Assembly: GCA_002406015.1 (NCBI GenBank)
Contig: DHMX01000014.1
Coordinates: 1 to 64,000, forward strand
Length of the DNA: 64,000 nt
Direction: 5' to 3'
Source: Lachnospiraceae bacterium UBA4631
Lineage (GTDB): Bacteria; Bacillota; Clostridia; Lachnospirales; Lachnospiraceae
Shown here piece by piece: positions 9,127 through 17,825 of the stretch; the stretch's first letter is position 1, and every line of letters begins with the position of its first letter. The notes under the pieces were generated by a model that had not been told where the DNA came from, did no database searches, and saw nothing but the letters and a program-made list of their open reading frames with translations. The position numbers and the translations under genes are program-made.

Positions 9127-9912
9127 GTGAAAGTTATAGTTTGTATAAAGCAGGTACCTGATACAAAGGGTGGCGTACAGTTTAACCCAGATGGTACATT
9201 AAATAGAGCAGCAATGCTTACAATTATGAATCCAGATGATAAGGCTGGTCTGGAAGCAGCACTTCGCTTGAAGGATGAGTATGGTGCTGAGGTAACAGTT
9301 CTTACCATGGGTCTTCCAAAGGCAGCAGATGTTCTTCAGGAAGCAATTGCTATGGGAGCTGATAAGGGTATTCTGGTAACAGACCGTGTACTTGGCGGAG
9401 CTGATACATGGGCTACCTCAACAACAATTGCCGGAGCATTAAGAAAATTGGATTACGATTTGATTATTACCGGACGGCAGGCAATTGATGGTGATACCGC
9501 ACAGGTTGGACCACAGATTGCAGAGCATCTGGGACTTCCGGTTATCTCTTATGCACAGGAGATTAAAGTAGACGAAGACAGCGTAATTGTAAAGCGTCAG
9601 TATGATGACGGTTATCATATGCTGAAGGCAAAGATGCCATGTCTGATTACCGCTCTTTCTGAATTGAATGAGCCTAGATATATGACACCGGGCGGAATCT
9701 TTGATGCAGTAAATGCAGAAATTACTACATTTGGCAGAGCTGATTTGGTAGATGTGGATGATTCCAACATTGGTCTTAAGGGTTCTCCGACAAAGATTGC
9801 AAAGGCTTCTGATAAGGTAAGAAAGGGTGCCGGCGAGAAGGTTACTCCGGATTCTCCAGATGAAGCAGTTAGCTATATTGTTGGTAAATTAAAAGATAAG
9901 CATGTAATTTAA
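9127..9912 (+). CDS. etfB: Electron transfer flavoprotein beta subunit
   Basis: A 261-residue EtfB starting at GTG (MKVIVCIKQVPDT), directly behind AAGGAGGT. It shows the EtfB nucleotide-binding fold and the signature ADTWATSTTIAGALRKLDYDLIITGRQAIDGD around residues 95-125. It pairs with the downstream EtfA to carry electrons between NADH, ferredoxin and Bcd; bifurcation is known for clostridial orthologues and is inferred here from the operon context. Confidence 0.95.
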   Translation: MKVIVCIKQVPDTKGGVQFNPDGTLNRAAMLTIMNPDDKAGLEAALRLKDEYGAEVTVLTMGLPKAADVLQEAIAMGADKGILVTDRVLGGADTWATSTTIAGALRKLDYDLIITGRQAIDGDTAQVGPQIAEHLGLPVISYAQEIKVDEDSVIVKRQYDDGYHMLKAKMPCLITALSELNEPRYMTPGGIFDAVNAEITTFGRADLVDVDDSNIGLKGSPTKIAKASDKVRKGAGEKVTPDSPDEAVSYIVGKLKDKHVI

Positions 9913-9927
9913 TTATAAGGAAAAGTG

Positions 9928-10998
9928 GTGAATAAAATGGGCGCAATGAACGTAGAAGAAATGGAAAAATATAAAGGTGTATTTGTCTTCGCACAGCAGG
10001 TTGACAATCAGTTGAGCGGTATTTCTTTCGAGTTAATCGGTGAAGGAAAGAGACTGGCTGAAAAGTTAAATACACAGGTAACAGCAGTATTAATTGGCTC
10101 AGGTGTTTCCGGTCTTGTTGAAGAATTGGGCGAATATGGTGCTGACAGAGTTATCGTAGTAGATGACCCAGAGTTAAAGGATTACAGAACTGAGCCATAT
10201 GCACATGCACTCTCTTCTGTTATTAATGAATATAAGCCGGAAATCATGCTGGTTGGAGCAACTGCAATCGGTAGAGATTTAGGTCCTACAGTATCTGCAA
10301 GAGTAGCAACCGGTCTGACTGCTGACTGTACATTACTTGAGATTGGTGATTTCCCAATTAATCCGCTTCCAAATCAGGAGCAGAAGCATAATCAGTTATT
10401 AATGACACGTCCTGCATTTGGCGGTAACACAATCGCAACAATCGCATGTCCGGATAATCGTCCACAGATGGCAACTGTTCGTCCGGGTGTTATGCAGAAG
10501 CTGGATCGTGTACCGGGATTAAAGGCTGAGGTTATTAACTACAATCCGGGCTTTACTCCAAATAACAAGTATGTAGAAATCTTAGAGATTTCTAAGGCTG
10601 TATCTGATATTAAGGATATTATGGATGCTAAGATTCTGGTATCCGGCGGTCGTGGAGTTGGTTCTGCAGAGAACTTCAAGCTGTTAGATGAGCTGGCAGA
10701 GGTACTTGGCGGACAGGTATCATGCTCTCGTGCTGTTGTAGATTCCGGCTGGAAGCCAAAGGAATTACAGGTTGGACAGACCGGAAAAACAGTTCGTCCA
10801 AATGTATACTTTGCAATCGGTATTTCCGGAGCAATTCAGCATGTAGCTGGTATGGAAGAATCTGATATTATTGTTGCGATTAACAAGGATGAGGATGCTC
10901 CTATCTTCGATGTAGCTGATTATGGTGTAGTCGGAGACCTGAACAAGATTGTTCCTGCATTGACAGCAGCAATTAAGGCAGAATTAGCAGCAAAATAA
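9928..10998 (+). CDS. etfA: Electron transfer flavoprotein alpha subunit
   Basis: A protein of about 356 residues with an N-terminal alpha/beta domain and the C-terminal FAD-binding signature (VSGGRGVGSAENFKLLDEL near residue 236, then QVGQTGKTVRPNVYFAIGISGAIQH). The start is ambiguous: adjacent GTG codons at 9925 and 9928 and an ATG at 9937 are in frame. The GTG at 9928 has the best spacing from AAGG (9917-9920). Last gene of the operon, followed by an intrinsic terminator. Confidence 0.93.
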   Translation: MNKMGAMNVEEMEKYKGVFVFAQQVDNQLSGISFELIGEGKRLAEKLNTQVTAVLIGSGVSGLVEELGEYGADRVIVVDDPELKDYRTEPYAHALSSVINEYKPEIMLVGATAIGRDLGPTVSARVATGLTADCTLLEIGDFPINPLPNQEQKHNQLLMTRPAFGGNTIATIACPDNRPQMATVRPGVMQKLDRVPGLKAEVINYNPGFTPNNKYVEILEISKAVSDIKDIMDAKILVSGGRGVGSAENFKLLDELAEVLGGQVSCSRAVVDSGWKPKELQVGQTGKTVRPNVYFAIGISGAIQHVAGMEESDIIVAINKDEDAPIFDVADYGVVGDLNKIVPALTAAIKAELAAK

Positions 10999-11065
10999 GT
11001 ATTTGATTTTACCAAGCACATGGTAGTTAAATGATACTTAAGAAATAATACAAGAATCCTTTTAG

Positions 11066-11104
11066 AACCACCTTGGATGAAGCATTTCATTCAAGGTGGT
11101 TTTT
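11066..11104 (+). terminator. Intrinsic terminator of the butyrate operon
   Basis: AACCACCTTGGATGA pairs with TCATTCAAGGTGGTT (one G-U pair) around a short loop and is followed by TTTT. It lies 68 bp after etfA. Confidence 0.9.
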
Positions 11105-11168
11105 GCATACCGGTTAATAAATATGGAAAAGCTGTCTCAGTATTTATATAGTATCCTACAAATTATTG

Positions 11169-11177
11169 TGATATAAT
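11169..11177 (+). promoter_or_regulatory. Extended -10 promoter for the two-TM protein gene
   Basis: TGATATAAT matches the extended -10 form TGnTATAAT. There is no good -35 at the expected place. It lies about 44 bp upstream of the start at 11221. Confidence 0.45.
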
Positions 11178-11220
11178 GAAAAAAATCACTTGGAAATAAA
11201 TAATATAGGGGAGCATGAAT

Positions 11221-11850
11221 ATGAATTTACAGATTGATACCATAGAATTTGAAGAGTCACAGGAAACCAAGCTTGCAGCAATGCGAAGTAAAGTACAGGG
11301 AACCATGGAACGGTTAAATTATCTGGATAATGTATATAAACAAAAAGAAATAGGCGTGCAGAAACGGGAAAAAAATCTGCAGGTAGCATGCGGAACATGG
11401 CTTGGTGTGACGATAGCGTGGTTCTTATTAGGAGAAATCATATACGCATTAACATCGGATAGTGTGTGGGGGTATGCATTTTCTATAATGTCAATCTGGA
11501 TATGCATTTTTGTAGCAATCGTGTTCCTTTTTGCAACCATTCGTATATGGGCATCCCTTTTTACACATATGATGAAACTGACAGCACCGGTAAGATTGAT
11601 TTATAATCGTAGATATAAGTCTTGCACATTACAGGACTTGCAGAGGTATGGAATATATACATTGACGGAAGAAAAGAGAGATTGCAAAAGCCTGATAAGC
11701 CAAGTGGCAGAGAATCGGAAAAGACTTCAGAATTATCTGGACAATCCGGACTCTACTGTAGAAGAAGGAGAGAAGCTGTTAAGCGGAATGGAAAGCCAAC
11801 TGGAGGAGAATGACAGACGGGCAACGGTCTTATATGGGGAACGTGTGTAA
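11221..11850 (+). CDS. Hypothetical membrane protein with two TM segments and flanking coiled coils
   Basis: About 209 residues, not recognised. A charged N-terminal helix (about residues 1-55) leads into two hydrophobic segments (about 58-80 and 88-110, rich in Trp, Ile and Phe), then a basic stretch and a second charged helical region to the C-terminus. The ATG at 11221 is chosen because AGGGGAG (11207-11213) is seven bases upstream; the ATG at 11215 is too close. It sits alone between the butyrate terminator and the promoter at 11878. Confidence 0.7.
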   Translation: MNLQIDTIEFEESQETKLAAMRSKVQGTMERLNYLDNVYKQKEIGVQKREKNLQVACGTWLGVTIAWFLLGEIIYALTSDSVWGYAFSIMSIWICIFVAIVFLFATIRIWASLFTHMMKLTAPVRLIYNRRYKSCTLQDLQRYGIYTLTEEKRDCKSLISQVAENRKRLQNYLDNPDSTVEEGEKLLSGMESQLEENDRRATVLYGERV

Positions 11851-11877
11851 AAATATGATAATTTTTCTTGGGAACAA

Positions 11878-11906
11878 TTGAATACAGTCTAATAAATTGG
11901 TATAAT
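11878..11906 (+). promoter_or_regulatory. Strong sigma-A type promoter for the small exported protein
   Basis: TTGAAT (11878-11883), a 17-bp spacer and a perfect TATAAT (11901-11906). The leader of about 75 bases contains CAGAAC...GTTCTG and GGCTAT...ATAGC inverted segments that could fold before the ribosome binding site. Confidence 0.7.
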
Positions 11907-11984
11907 GAAAGTAAATGCAGAACACAGGCTATCTTTGCTCTCTATAAGAATAGCGTTCTGTCTTAAAGAAATGGAGGGGCTTAT

Positions 11985-12395
11985 ATGAGAATAAGTAAAA
12001 AGGTAATGCTATTGACCGTTTGTTTTTGTGCGTTGTTAAGTGCTGTAGTTATATATGCTGCACCGAGAGCGTCTTCCGGTTGGAATGTATATGATGATTA
12101 CAGGACTGTTTATGCCAATGTAGGAGTCACCTATGTAAGTGATACAGTTCCGGGAAAGGGATGGGTGTCTTATACGGCAAGAGTGCTGGGAGAAGATGCG
12201 GATAAAGTTATATCTGACAATGCGGCACAGATAAAAATAACAGGACAAGATGGCAAGGTCTATTGCAACAAAAAATTTTGGTATGGAAATAACGTAAGTA
12301 GCTCATTTAGAATAGGCAAAGAAAAAAATTCGTATGTCAGCGTGTATGTATTAATTGAAGGGAATAGTAATACTAAGAACATAGCATTGGATTAA
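11985..12395 (+). CDS. Small exported protein of unknown function
   Basis: A 136-residue product with a clear Sec signal peptide: RISKK, a hydrophobic core to about residue 22, and a likely cleavage in AVVIYAAPRA near residues 25-26. There is no lipobox. The mature part of about 110 residues alternates polar and hydrophobic residues with many Tyr, Val and Ser, and looks beta-rich; two Cys (one in the leader, one mature) are present. GGAGGGG precedes the ATG. It sits just upstream of a two-permease ABC system, so it may be that system's partner or an exported peptide or bacteriocin-like product. The order small exported protein, membrane protein, ATPase recalls lactococcin-972-type loci, but sequence similarity cannot be claimed. 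Confidence 0.75.
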   Translation: MRISKKVMLLTVCFCALLSAVVIYAAPRASSGWNVYDDYRTVYANVGVTYVSDTVPGKGWVSYTARVLGEDADKVISDNAAQIKITGQDGKVYCNKKFWYGNNVSSSFRIGKEKNSYVSVYVLIEGNSNTKNIALD

Positions 12396-12404
12396 TTAGT
12401 ATGA

Positions 12405-12433
12405 TTGTTACATGAAAAAGTATATCTTATAGA
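12405..12433 (+). promoter_or_regulatory. Promoter of the ABC operon
   Basis: TTGTTA (12405-12410), a 17-bp spacer and TATAGA (12428-12433), about 28 bp before the TTG start at 12461. Confidence 0.5.
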
Positions 12434-12460
12434 GAGCATTAGAAACAGGGGGATGATTAT

Positions 12461-13612
12461 TTGAAGATTCGTGACAGAGAGACTTTTATTTTATTTGTTA
12501 TAGGAATCAGTTTGTCTGTATTTATATTAATTAATGGATATCAGCTTCTGAACGGTTGGTTGAATCAGATGTTAAAGAAGCAGGATGAAAGCGGATACCG
12601 TAATACGGCTACTCTAATGTTTGCATGGGAAATGCAGGATGAAATACAAAATTTTGAACAGGAAGCAATTATATCAGACAGGATGAGAAAGTCGGAAGCA
12701 ATTCTGGATTTACTGATGCAGCAAAATGAGGTTGTTTATATTGACGGTATGTATTTTGCGGTTGGAAATGCATCTGAATATCAAATGATAACGGTGATTT
12801 TGTCAGGAGAAGAGGAGTGGTATCGGACATTGACAGAAGGTTCATATCCATCGTATGACTTATGGCAAAGGACAGGCAGACAGGCAGTTATCAGTGAGAC
12901 TGCTAAGAAACATATTGAATATATAGGAAATAATAATGTGATTAAAATAGAGGGTGTTAATTATGAAGTGGATGGTATATTTGAAAACTATGACTTAACA
13001 AACACAGAGGAAGAAATATGTATTTATTACAAACCGGAAGCAGGAGAAAACGGTTTGGTAAAGAAATTAGCAAAGACAGGAGGCAATATATACATACATA
13101 TTGGGAGTAATTATGAAGATATAACTGAAAACGCATTAGCATTGAAAAGTGAACTTGAAAAAATAACCGAAACCACAGTAGAGGTTGTTCAATATGAGGG
13201 AGGAGAAGAAAATAATATAACGCAGAAATTATATATCCGCATAAAAGGAATTCTGTTTGGTCTGTTATTTTTGGTTAGTTTGTTGAATTGCTGGCAGATT
13301 ACAAGATTTTGGATAACGAGAAGAAAGCGTGATTTGGCAATTATGAGTGCGTTTGGAATGAGTAATTGGAGAATTTTGGGCTTGCTGTTAAGAGAATTAA
13401 TGACAAGTGTTTTGATAGCATCGGGTATCACAATAATACTAAATATTAGTTATGGTCTATATTCCGGAAAACGCTTTGTGGATTGGAGTATAGGAATTCG
13501 AAATGTTGGATGGCTGGTACTGTTCTTTTTAATTATTATAGTAGTTACGGTTTTGCCGGCAATTGGAAAAATATGGAGGCTTTCGCCGATAAAAGGAATA
13601 AAGGGTGAGTGA
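12461..13612 (+). CDS. FtsX-like ABC transporter permease (first of two)
   Basis: 383 residues beginning at TTG, with AGGGGGA eight bases upstream. There is one TM helix at residues about 12-32, a large extracytoplasmic domain (about 35-260), then three TM helices (about 265-285, 310-335 and 345-370) in the MacB/FtsX order. The cytoplasmic loop after TM2 (RRKRDLAIMSAFGMSNWRI) is the usual FtsX coupling segment. It forms an operon with the next permease and the ATPase. MacB-type transporters are mechanotransmitters or peptide/lipoprotein exporters; the substrate here is unknown. Confidence 0.85.
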   Translation: MKIRDRETFILFVIGISLSVFILINGYQLLNGWLNQMLKKQDESGYRNTATLMFAWEMQDEIQNFEQEAIISDRMRKSEAILDLLMQQNEVVYIDGMYFAVGNASEYQMITVILSGEEEWYRTLTEGSYPSYDLWQRTGRQAVISETAKKHIEYIGNNNVIKIEGVNYEVDGIFENYDLTNTEEEICIYYKPEAGENGLVKKLAKTGGNIYIHIGSNYEDITENALALKSELEKITETTVEVVQYEGGEENNITQKLYIRIKGILFGLLFLVSLLNCWQITRFWITRRKRDLAIMSAFGMSNWRILGLLLRELMTSVLIASGITIILNISYGLYSGKRFVDWSIGIRNVGWLVLFFLIIIVVTVLPAIGKIWRLSPIKGIKGE

Positions 13613-13613
13613 A

Positions 13614-14867
13614 ATGAAATGGTGGGTACGGTTAAAATTTTGTTTGAATGGAATAGAAGTGCGTTTTCGTGAATTTTGGATGTGTGTAGGACTGCTGAGT
13701 GTTGTTTTATTAGTAACGGCACTATTGTTTTTGATGAACGAGCTGAATCGTAATTTACAGGATGGACTAAATCGGTCATTTCAAGAGCCTTTCAGCAGAG
13801 TTGGATATTTTTCTTTGGATGATATAAGTATAACACCTGAGGAAGAAAGAGAATTTGTAGAGATGGTAGCTACTACGAATTCAATCAAGTCAGTTGGGTC
13901 ATGGGGATATTATGTCTGTACAATACAGGAACTTCAATTTTTGACGGATATACAAGGAAAGCACCGATTTCAAGCCGAATGGGGCGAAGAGGAAGATTAT
14001 TTGGAAGGAATAAATATATATGAGGGTACATGGGATTTGATGCAGTTGGAGCTTGCAGAAGGGGCTCCTCCACAAAATTATAATCTGGATGAATATGTAC
14101 CAATATATCTTGGTTATCAATACAGGGGAACGGTAGAAGTTGGAACTGTTATAAAATCAGAAAATGTAAATGCAAAAGATTATATAATAGCGGGAATTTT
14201 TAAAAAGGGTTTGCAATTCCCAACGGATACGTTGTACTTGATGGATAAATTTACGGTGTTTTCAAGTTGTCCCATGGATTATGCAGTAGTTGAGGTGGTA
14301 AAAAATTTGCCAAGTTCGCCAATATTTTTTGATTTGGAAGAGCAGGCTGTCTTTGAGGATGCCAGAACAGAGCTGCAGAAATTAGCAAAGGAAAAGGAAT
14401 GGGAGATTACAGTTAGTTCTTTAGATGCACAGATGGATTTGATTGACGAGTCATTAAAACCGGTTCAGAAGTATATGCTGGAGATAATGGTGATTGTAGG
14501 ATTAACGGTGTGTATAGTGGTTACATGTTATCAGACAGTATCTATCATTAACCGTAAGTCTGAGTACGGTATATTATATGCAAATGGTGCGACATCGAGA
14601 GATTTATTTAGTTTTATAGTGCTTGAAAATCTGATAAAGTTGTTGGTGGCATTTATTATTATGTTGCCATTGCTGCTTTTAGCGGCAAGACAGGTATTTG
14701 GGTATAATGAAGCGAATTATATAGTGGTGAGACAAATGCTATGGGCAAAGGTGGCTTGGAAGGCTGGTATAGTTGGAGGTATTATTATGTTAGTGTCCTC
14801 AATATTGCCGCTTTATACCATGAAATCATATACACCCGTTACTTTAATAGGAGGAAATGATATATGA
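13614..14867 (+). CDS. FtsX-like ABC transporter permease (second of two)
   Basis: About 417 residues. The ATG at 13614 has AAGGG eight bases upstream; an in-frame GTG at 13605 would overlap the preceding gene by 8 bp and is also possible. TM1 is at about 20-42, with an extracytoplasmic domain to about 285 and TM2-4 in the C-terminal 130 residues, with the coupling segment NRKSEYGILYANGATSRDL. It is divergent from the first permease, so the pair probably forms a heterodimer. Its stop overlaps the ATPase start (ATGA). Confidence 0.85.
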   Translation: MKWWVRLKFCLNGIEVRFREFWMCVGLLSVVLLVTALLFLMNELNRNLQDGLNRSFQEPFSRVGYFSLDDISITPEEEREFVEMVATTNSIKSVGSWGYYVCTIQELQFLTDIQGKHRFQAEWGEEEDYLEGINIYEGTWDLMQLELAEGAPPQNYNLDEYVPIYLGYQYRGTVEVGTVIKSENVNAKDYIIAGIFKKGLQFPTDTLYLMDKFTVFSSCPMDYAVVEVVKNLPSSPIFFDLEEQAVFEDARTELQKLAKEKEWEITVSSLDAQMDLIDESLKPVQKYMLEIMVIVGLTVCIVVTCYQTVSIINRKSEYGILYANGATSRDLFSFIVLENLIKLLVAFIIMLPLLLLAARQVFGYNEANYIVVRQMLWAKVAWKAGIVGGIIMLVSSILPLYTMKSYTPVTLIGGNDI

Positions 14868-15529
14868 TAAAATTAAATCAAGTGAGTAAGACATATTATA
14901 ATGGAGATTGTCCTACACATGCATTAAGAGGGATTGATTTGCAAATTGAACAGGGAGAGTATATCGCAATTATGGGAACCTCCGGCTCTGGAAAAAGTAC
15001 ACTGCTAAATATCATTGGGGGAATGGATAATTTGACAGAAGGAGAATACTATTATAATGATATAGCAGTACATGAATTAAAGAATCATGCATTGCATTTG
15101 TTCCGAAAGGAACATGTTAGTTTTATATTCCAGCAGTTTGCGTTAATGAATCAATATACAGTGTTTGAAAATGTTCAGGTTCCATTGCTGGCAAAAGGAT
15201 ATTCCAAAAGGGACAGAAAGAGAATCGTAATGGAAAAATTGGAATTATTGGGAATAGCAGACCTTGCAAAGAAAAGACCAATTCATATTTCAGGAGGACA
15301 ACAGCAACGTTGTGCTATTGCAAGAGCACTTGCATCGGATAATGAGTTGGTTTTAGCGGATGAACCAACAGGAGCACTTGATAAGAAAACAAGCATGGAA
15401 ATTATGAATATCATTGGCAGCATAAATAAGCAGGGAAAAACAGTTATTGTAATTACACATGATTCAGATGTTGCAGCAATGGCAAATCGTGTTGTGCATT
15501 TGGAGGATGGACAGATAGTGTCACTATAG
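14864..15529 (+). CDS. ABC transporter ATP-binding protein (MacB/LolD type)
   Basis: 221 residues, a single complete nucleotide-binding domain. Walker A is GTSGSGKST (Lys44), the Q-loop is FIFQQFALMNQ, the signature is ISGGQQQRCAIARALA, Walker B is LVLADEPTGALD, and the switch His is in VITHD. It energises the two preceding FtsX-type permeases, with which it overlaps by 4 bp. A perfect terminator hairpin follows. Confidence 0.93.
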   Translation: MIKLNQVSKTYYNGDCPTHALRGIDLQIEQGEYIAIMGTSGSGKSTLLNIIGGMDNLTEGEYYYNDIAVHELKNHALHLFRKEHVSFIFQQFALMNQYTVFENVQVPLLAKGYSKRDRKRIVMEKLELLGIADLAKKRPIHISGGQQQRCAIARALASDNELVLADEPTGALDKKTSMEIMNIIGSINKQGKTVIVITHDSDVAAMANRVVHLEDGQIVSL

Positions 15530-15544
15530 AAAGTAAGAGTAAAT

Positions 15545-15584
15545 AAGAGGAAGCACCTTCATAATTACAGGTGCTTCCTCTTTT
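15545..15584. terminator. Intrinsic terminator shared by the ABC operon and buk
   Basis: A perfect 14-bp stem (AAGAGGAAGCACCT with its complement) closes a 10-base loop and is followed by TTTT on the plus strand. It lies between convergent genes and probably serves both. Confidence 0.9.
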
Positions 15585-15609
15585 GTATATTCTTTTATAG
15601 CCGGAACAA

Positions 15610-16683
15610 TTAGTATTCTAACGCCTTTTCTTCACCGGTCATAACACGAAGAGCACCCTGTGCCAGAGCCAGTAATTCATCCTCGCCCGGATATACGGTA
15701 ATACCGCTAATCCATCCGATTTGCTTGCTCATGGCATCTACGGTAACCTGACCGTATGCAATACCACCGGTTAAGATAATTTGGTCAACCTTACCGCCTA
15801 ATACAACTGCCATAGCACCAACTTCCTTACATAACTGATAATGGAAAGCATCCATAACAGCCTGTGCGGTTTCATTTCCTTCTTCTGCCAATTTCACAAC
15901 ATCACGCATATCATTTGTGCCAAGGTAAGCATTAAAGCCACCGTTACCGCAAATCATCTTGGCAACCTCTTTTTCAGAGTATTTACCGGAGAAGCATAAA
16001 CGAATCAGACTGCCGCTAGGAAGACCACCGGTACGCTCCGGTGAAAAAGGACCGTCACCGTCTAATGCATTTGCTACATCAATAACCTTACCGTTCTTGT
16101 GAGCACCTACGGAAACACCGCCACCCATATGAACGACAATCAGGTTCAAATCTTCATAAGCCTTGCCGACTTCTTTTGCATAACGCTTAGCAACTGCTTT
16201 CTGGTTTAATGCATGGAAGATGCTGATTCTTGGCATTTCAGGATGACCGGAATAACGGGCAACCGGTGCCAGTTCATCTACAACTACCGGGTCTACGATA
16301 AAGGAAGGAATATTGTCGCCGATTTCAGCCGCAATTTCCTTTGCAAGGATACCACCTAAGTTAGAAGCATGCTGACCCTGCTTACCAATCTTTAAATCTT
16401 CGATTAGGGCATCAGAAGTAGCGTAGGTACCGCCCGGAATTGGCTTTAACAGACCACCACGTCCAACAACTACATCAATGCTCTTTAAGTCAATGGCATT
16501 CTCAGCCAGAGCATTGATAATTACGGTCTTACGAAAGTCCTTCTGGTCAATAATAGAAGCATACTGTGCGATTTCTTCTGTAGAATGACGAAGTGTTGTT
16601 TCCATAACCTGTGTTTCATCTTCAAATACACCAATCTTGGTGGAGGTGGAACCAGGATTAATAATTAAAATCTTATATGACAT
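15610..16683 (-). CDS. buk: Butyrate kinase
   Basis: Converts butyryl-phosphate and ADP to butyrate and ATP, the energy-yielding last step of the buk route. The 357-residue protein belongs to the acetate-kinase/ASKHA family: the N-terminal phosphate motif INPGSTSTKIG, VGRGGLLKPIPGGTY near residue 73, the HMGGGVSVGAH block near residue 195, and ILTGGIAYG near residue 305. AAAGGAGG precedes the ATG. It lies 29 bp downstream of ptb in a two-gene operon facing the butyryl-CoA operon. Confidence 0.95.
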   Translation of the reverse strand: MSYKILIINPGSTSTKIGVFEDETQVMETTLRHSTEEIAQYASIIDQKDFRKTVIINALAENAIDLKSIDVVVGRGGLLKPIPGGTYATSDALIEDLKIGKQGQHASNLGGILAKEIAAEIGDNIPSFIVDPVVVDELAPVARYSGHPEMPRISIFHALNQKAVAKRYAKEVGKAYEDLNLIVVHMGGGVSVGAHKNGKVIDVANALDGDGPFSPERTGGLPSGSLIRLCFSGKYSEKEVAKMICGNGGFNAYLGTNDMRDVVKLAEEGNETAQAVMDAFHYQLCKEVGAMAVVLGGKVDQIILTGGIAYGQVTVDAMSKQIGWISGITVYPGEDELLALAQGALRVMTGEEKALEY

Positions 16684-16712
16684 AATAATTATCCTCCTTT
16701 AATTAATTATCT

Positions 16713-17633
16713 TTACTTGTTCTTTGACATAGCTTCTGCTACAACGGCAGCCAGAGCAATGGAATTAACCTTAACCTCAAAGCTGTCAGAGCGGGAGGTT
16801 AAAATAACAGGAGCCTTTGTACCGGTTAAAATATTTCCGTTCTTAACATTACAGGTATGAACTAAGCACTTATATGTAATGTTGCCGGCATGAATATCCG
16901 GGAATAAGAAAATATCGGCATCTCCGACAATCTTACGACCTTCTGCACCCTTATGCTTTGCTGCTTCCGGGTCTAAAGCTAAATCAAAGGATAAAGGACC
17001 GTCTACGATACATCCGGTAATTTTTCCTTCTTCATTCATTTTTGTCAGCTCTGCTGCTTCCACAGTAACAGGCATCTTAGGATTTACAACCTCAACGGCT
17101 GCCAAAGGAGCAACCTTTGGATTCGGAATGCCGCAGGCATGTACAACTTCAACGGTATTGTTGATGATACCAACCTTATCCTCCAGAGTTGGATATGGAA
17201 TGAAGGCTACATCAGTCAGGAACAAAAGACGATCATATCCTGGCACCTCAAACACGCATACGTGTGATAAAGGCTTACCGGTACGAAGACCAACTTCTTT
17301 GTTCAGAACACTCTTTAAGAAATCCTTGGTGTCAATCAGTCCCTTCATATACATATCAGCTTCGCCGTTATGTACAAGCTCAACTGCCTTAGTTGCAGCT
17401 TCAATCGGATCCTTTACATCAATAATTTCAAAATCAGTTAAATCCATGTTCATACCGGCAGCAATTTCACGGATTTTATCCTCATCACCAACTAAAATAG
17501 AATCAGCAATGTTCTTTTCCTTTGCGGCACGAACTGCCTCCAGAACTGCATCGTCCTGTGCAACGGCAACGGATAACTTCTTCTTTGGACAAGCCGCTAC
17601 CTGAGAAATTAAGTCTTCAATCGTTTTACTCAT
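16713..17633 (-). CDS. ptb: Phosphate butyryltransferase
   Basis: Exchanges CoA of butyryl-CoA for phosphate. The 306-residue product has the phosphate acetyl/butyryltransferase fold, with GLIDTKDFLKSVLNKEVGLRTG (about residues 97-118) and the C-terminal DIFLFPDIHAGNITYK (about 232-247). GAGGTG lies upstream of the ATG. Together with buk it supplies the route from butyryl-CoA to butyrate; no butyryl-CoA:acetate CoA-transferase gene is seen in the window. Confidence 0.95.
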   Translation of the reverse strand: MSKTIEDLISQVAACPKKKLSVAVAQDDAVLEAVRAAKEKNIADSILVGDEDKIREIAAGMNMDLTDFEIIDVKDPIEAATKAVELVHNGEADMYMKGLIDTKDFLKSVLNKEVGLRTGKPLSHVCVFEVPGYDRLLFLTDVAFIPYPTLEDKVGIINNTVEVVHACGIPNPKVAPLAAVEVVNPKMPVTVEAAELTKMNEEGKITGCIVDGPLSFDLALDPEAAKHKGAEGRKIVGDADIFLFPDIHAGNITYKCLVHTCNVKNGNILTGTKAPVILTSRSDSFEVKVNSIALAAVVAEAMSKNK

Positions 17634-17705
17634 CTTTCACACCTCTACATATTTTTTAATAATTCCCAATCACATTTTTCTTAAAATGCGACATACATCT
17701 TTACT

Positions 17706-17735
17706 ATATTACCACTATTTCCTACATAGGGTCAA
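17706..17735 (-). promoter_or_regulatory. Promoter of ptb-buk
   Basis: On the minus strand, TTGACC (17730-17735), an 18-bp spacer and TAATAT (17706-17711), about 70 bp upstream of the ptb start. Confidence 0.5.
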
Positions 17736-17759
17736 GAAAATCTATGCATAGGATTTCGC

Positions 17760-17788
17760 TTGAAATACATAACTACGATGCTTATAAT
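17760..17788 (+). promoter_or_regulatory. Promoter of the DUF1653 gene
   Basis: TTGAAA (17760-17765), a 17-bp spacer and a perfect TATAAT (17783-17788). It shows that the upstream TTG is a -35 element and not a start codon. Confidence 0.75.
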
Positions 17789-17825
17789 AGAAACTATGAA
17801 AAAGAGAGCAGAAGGAAGTGTAGAT

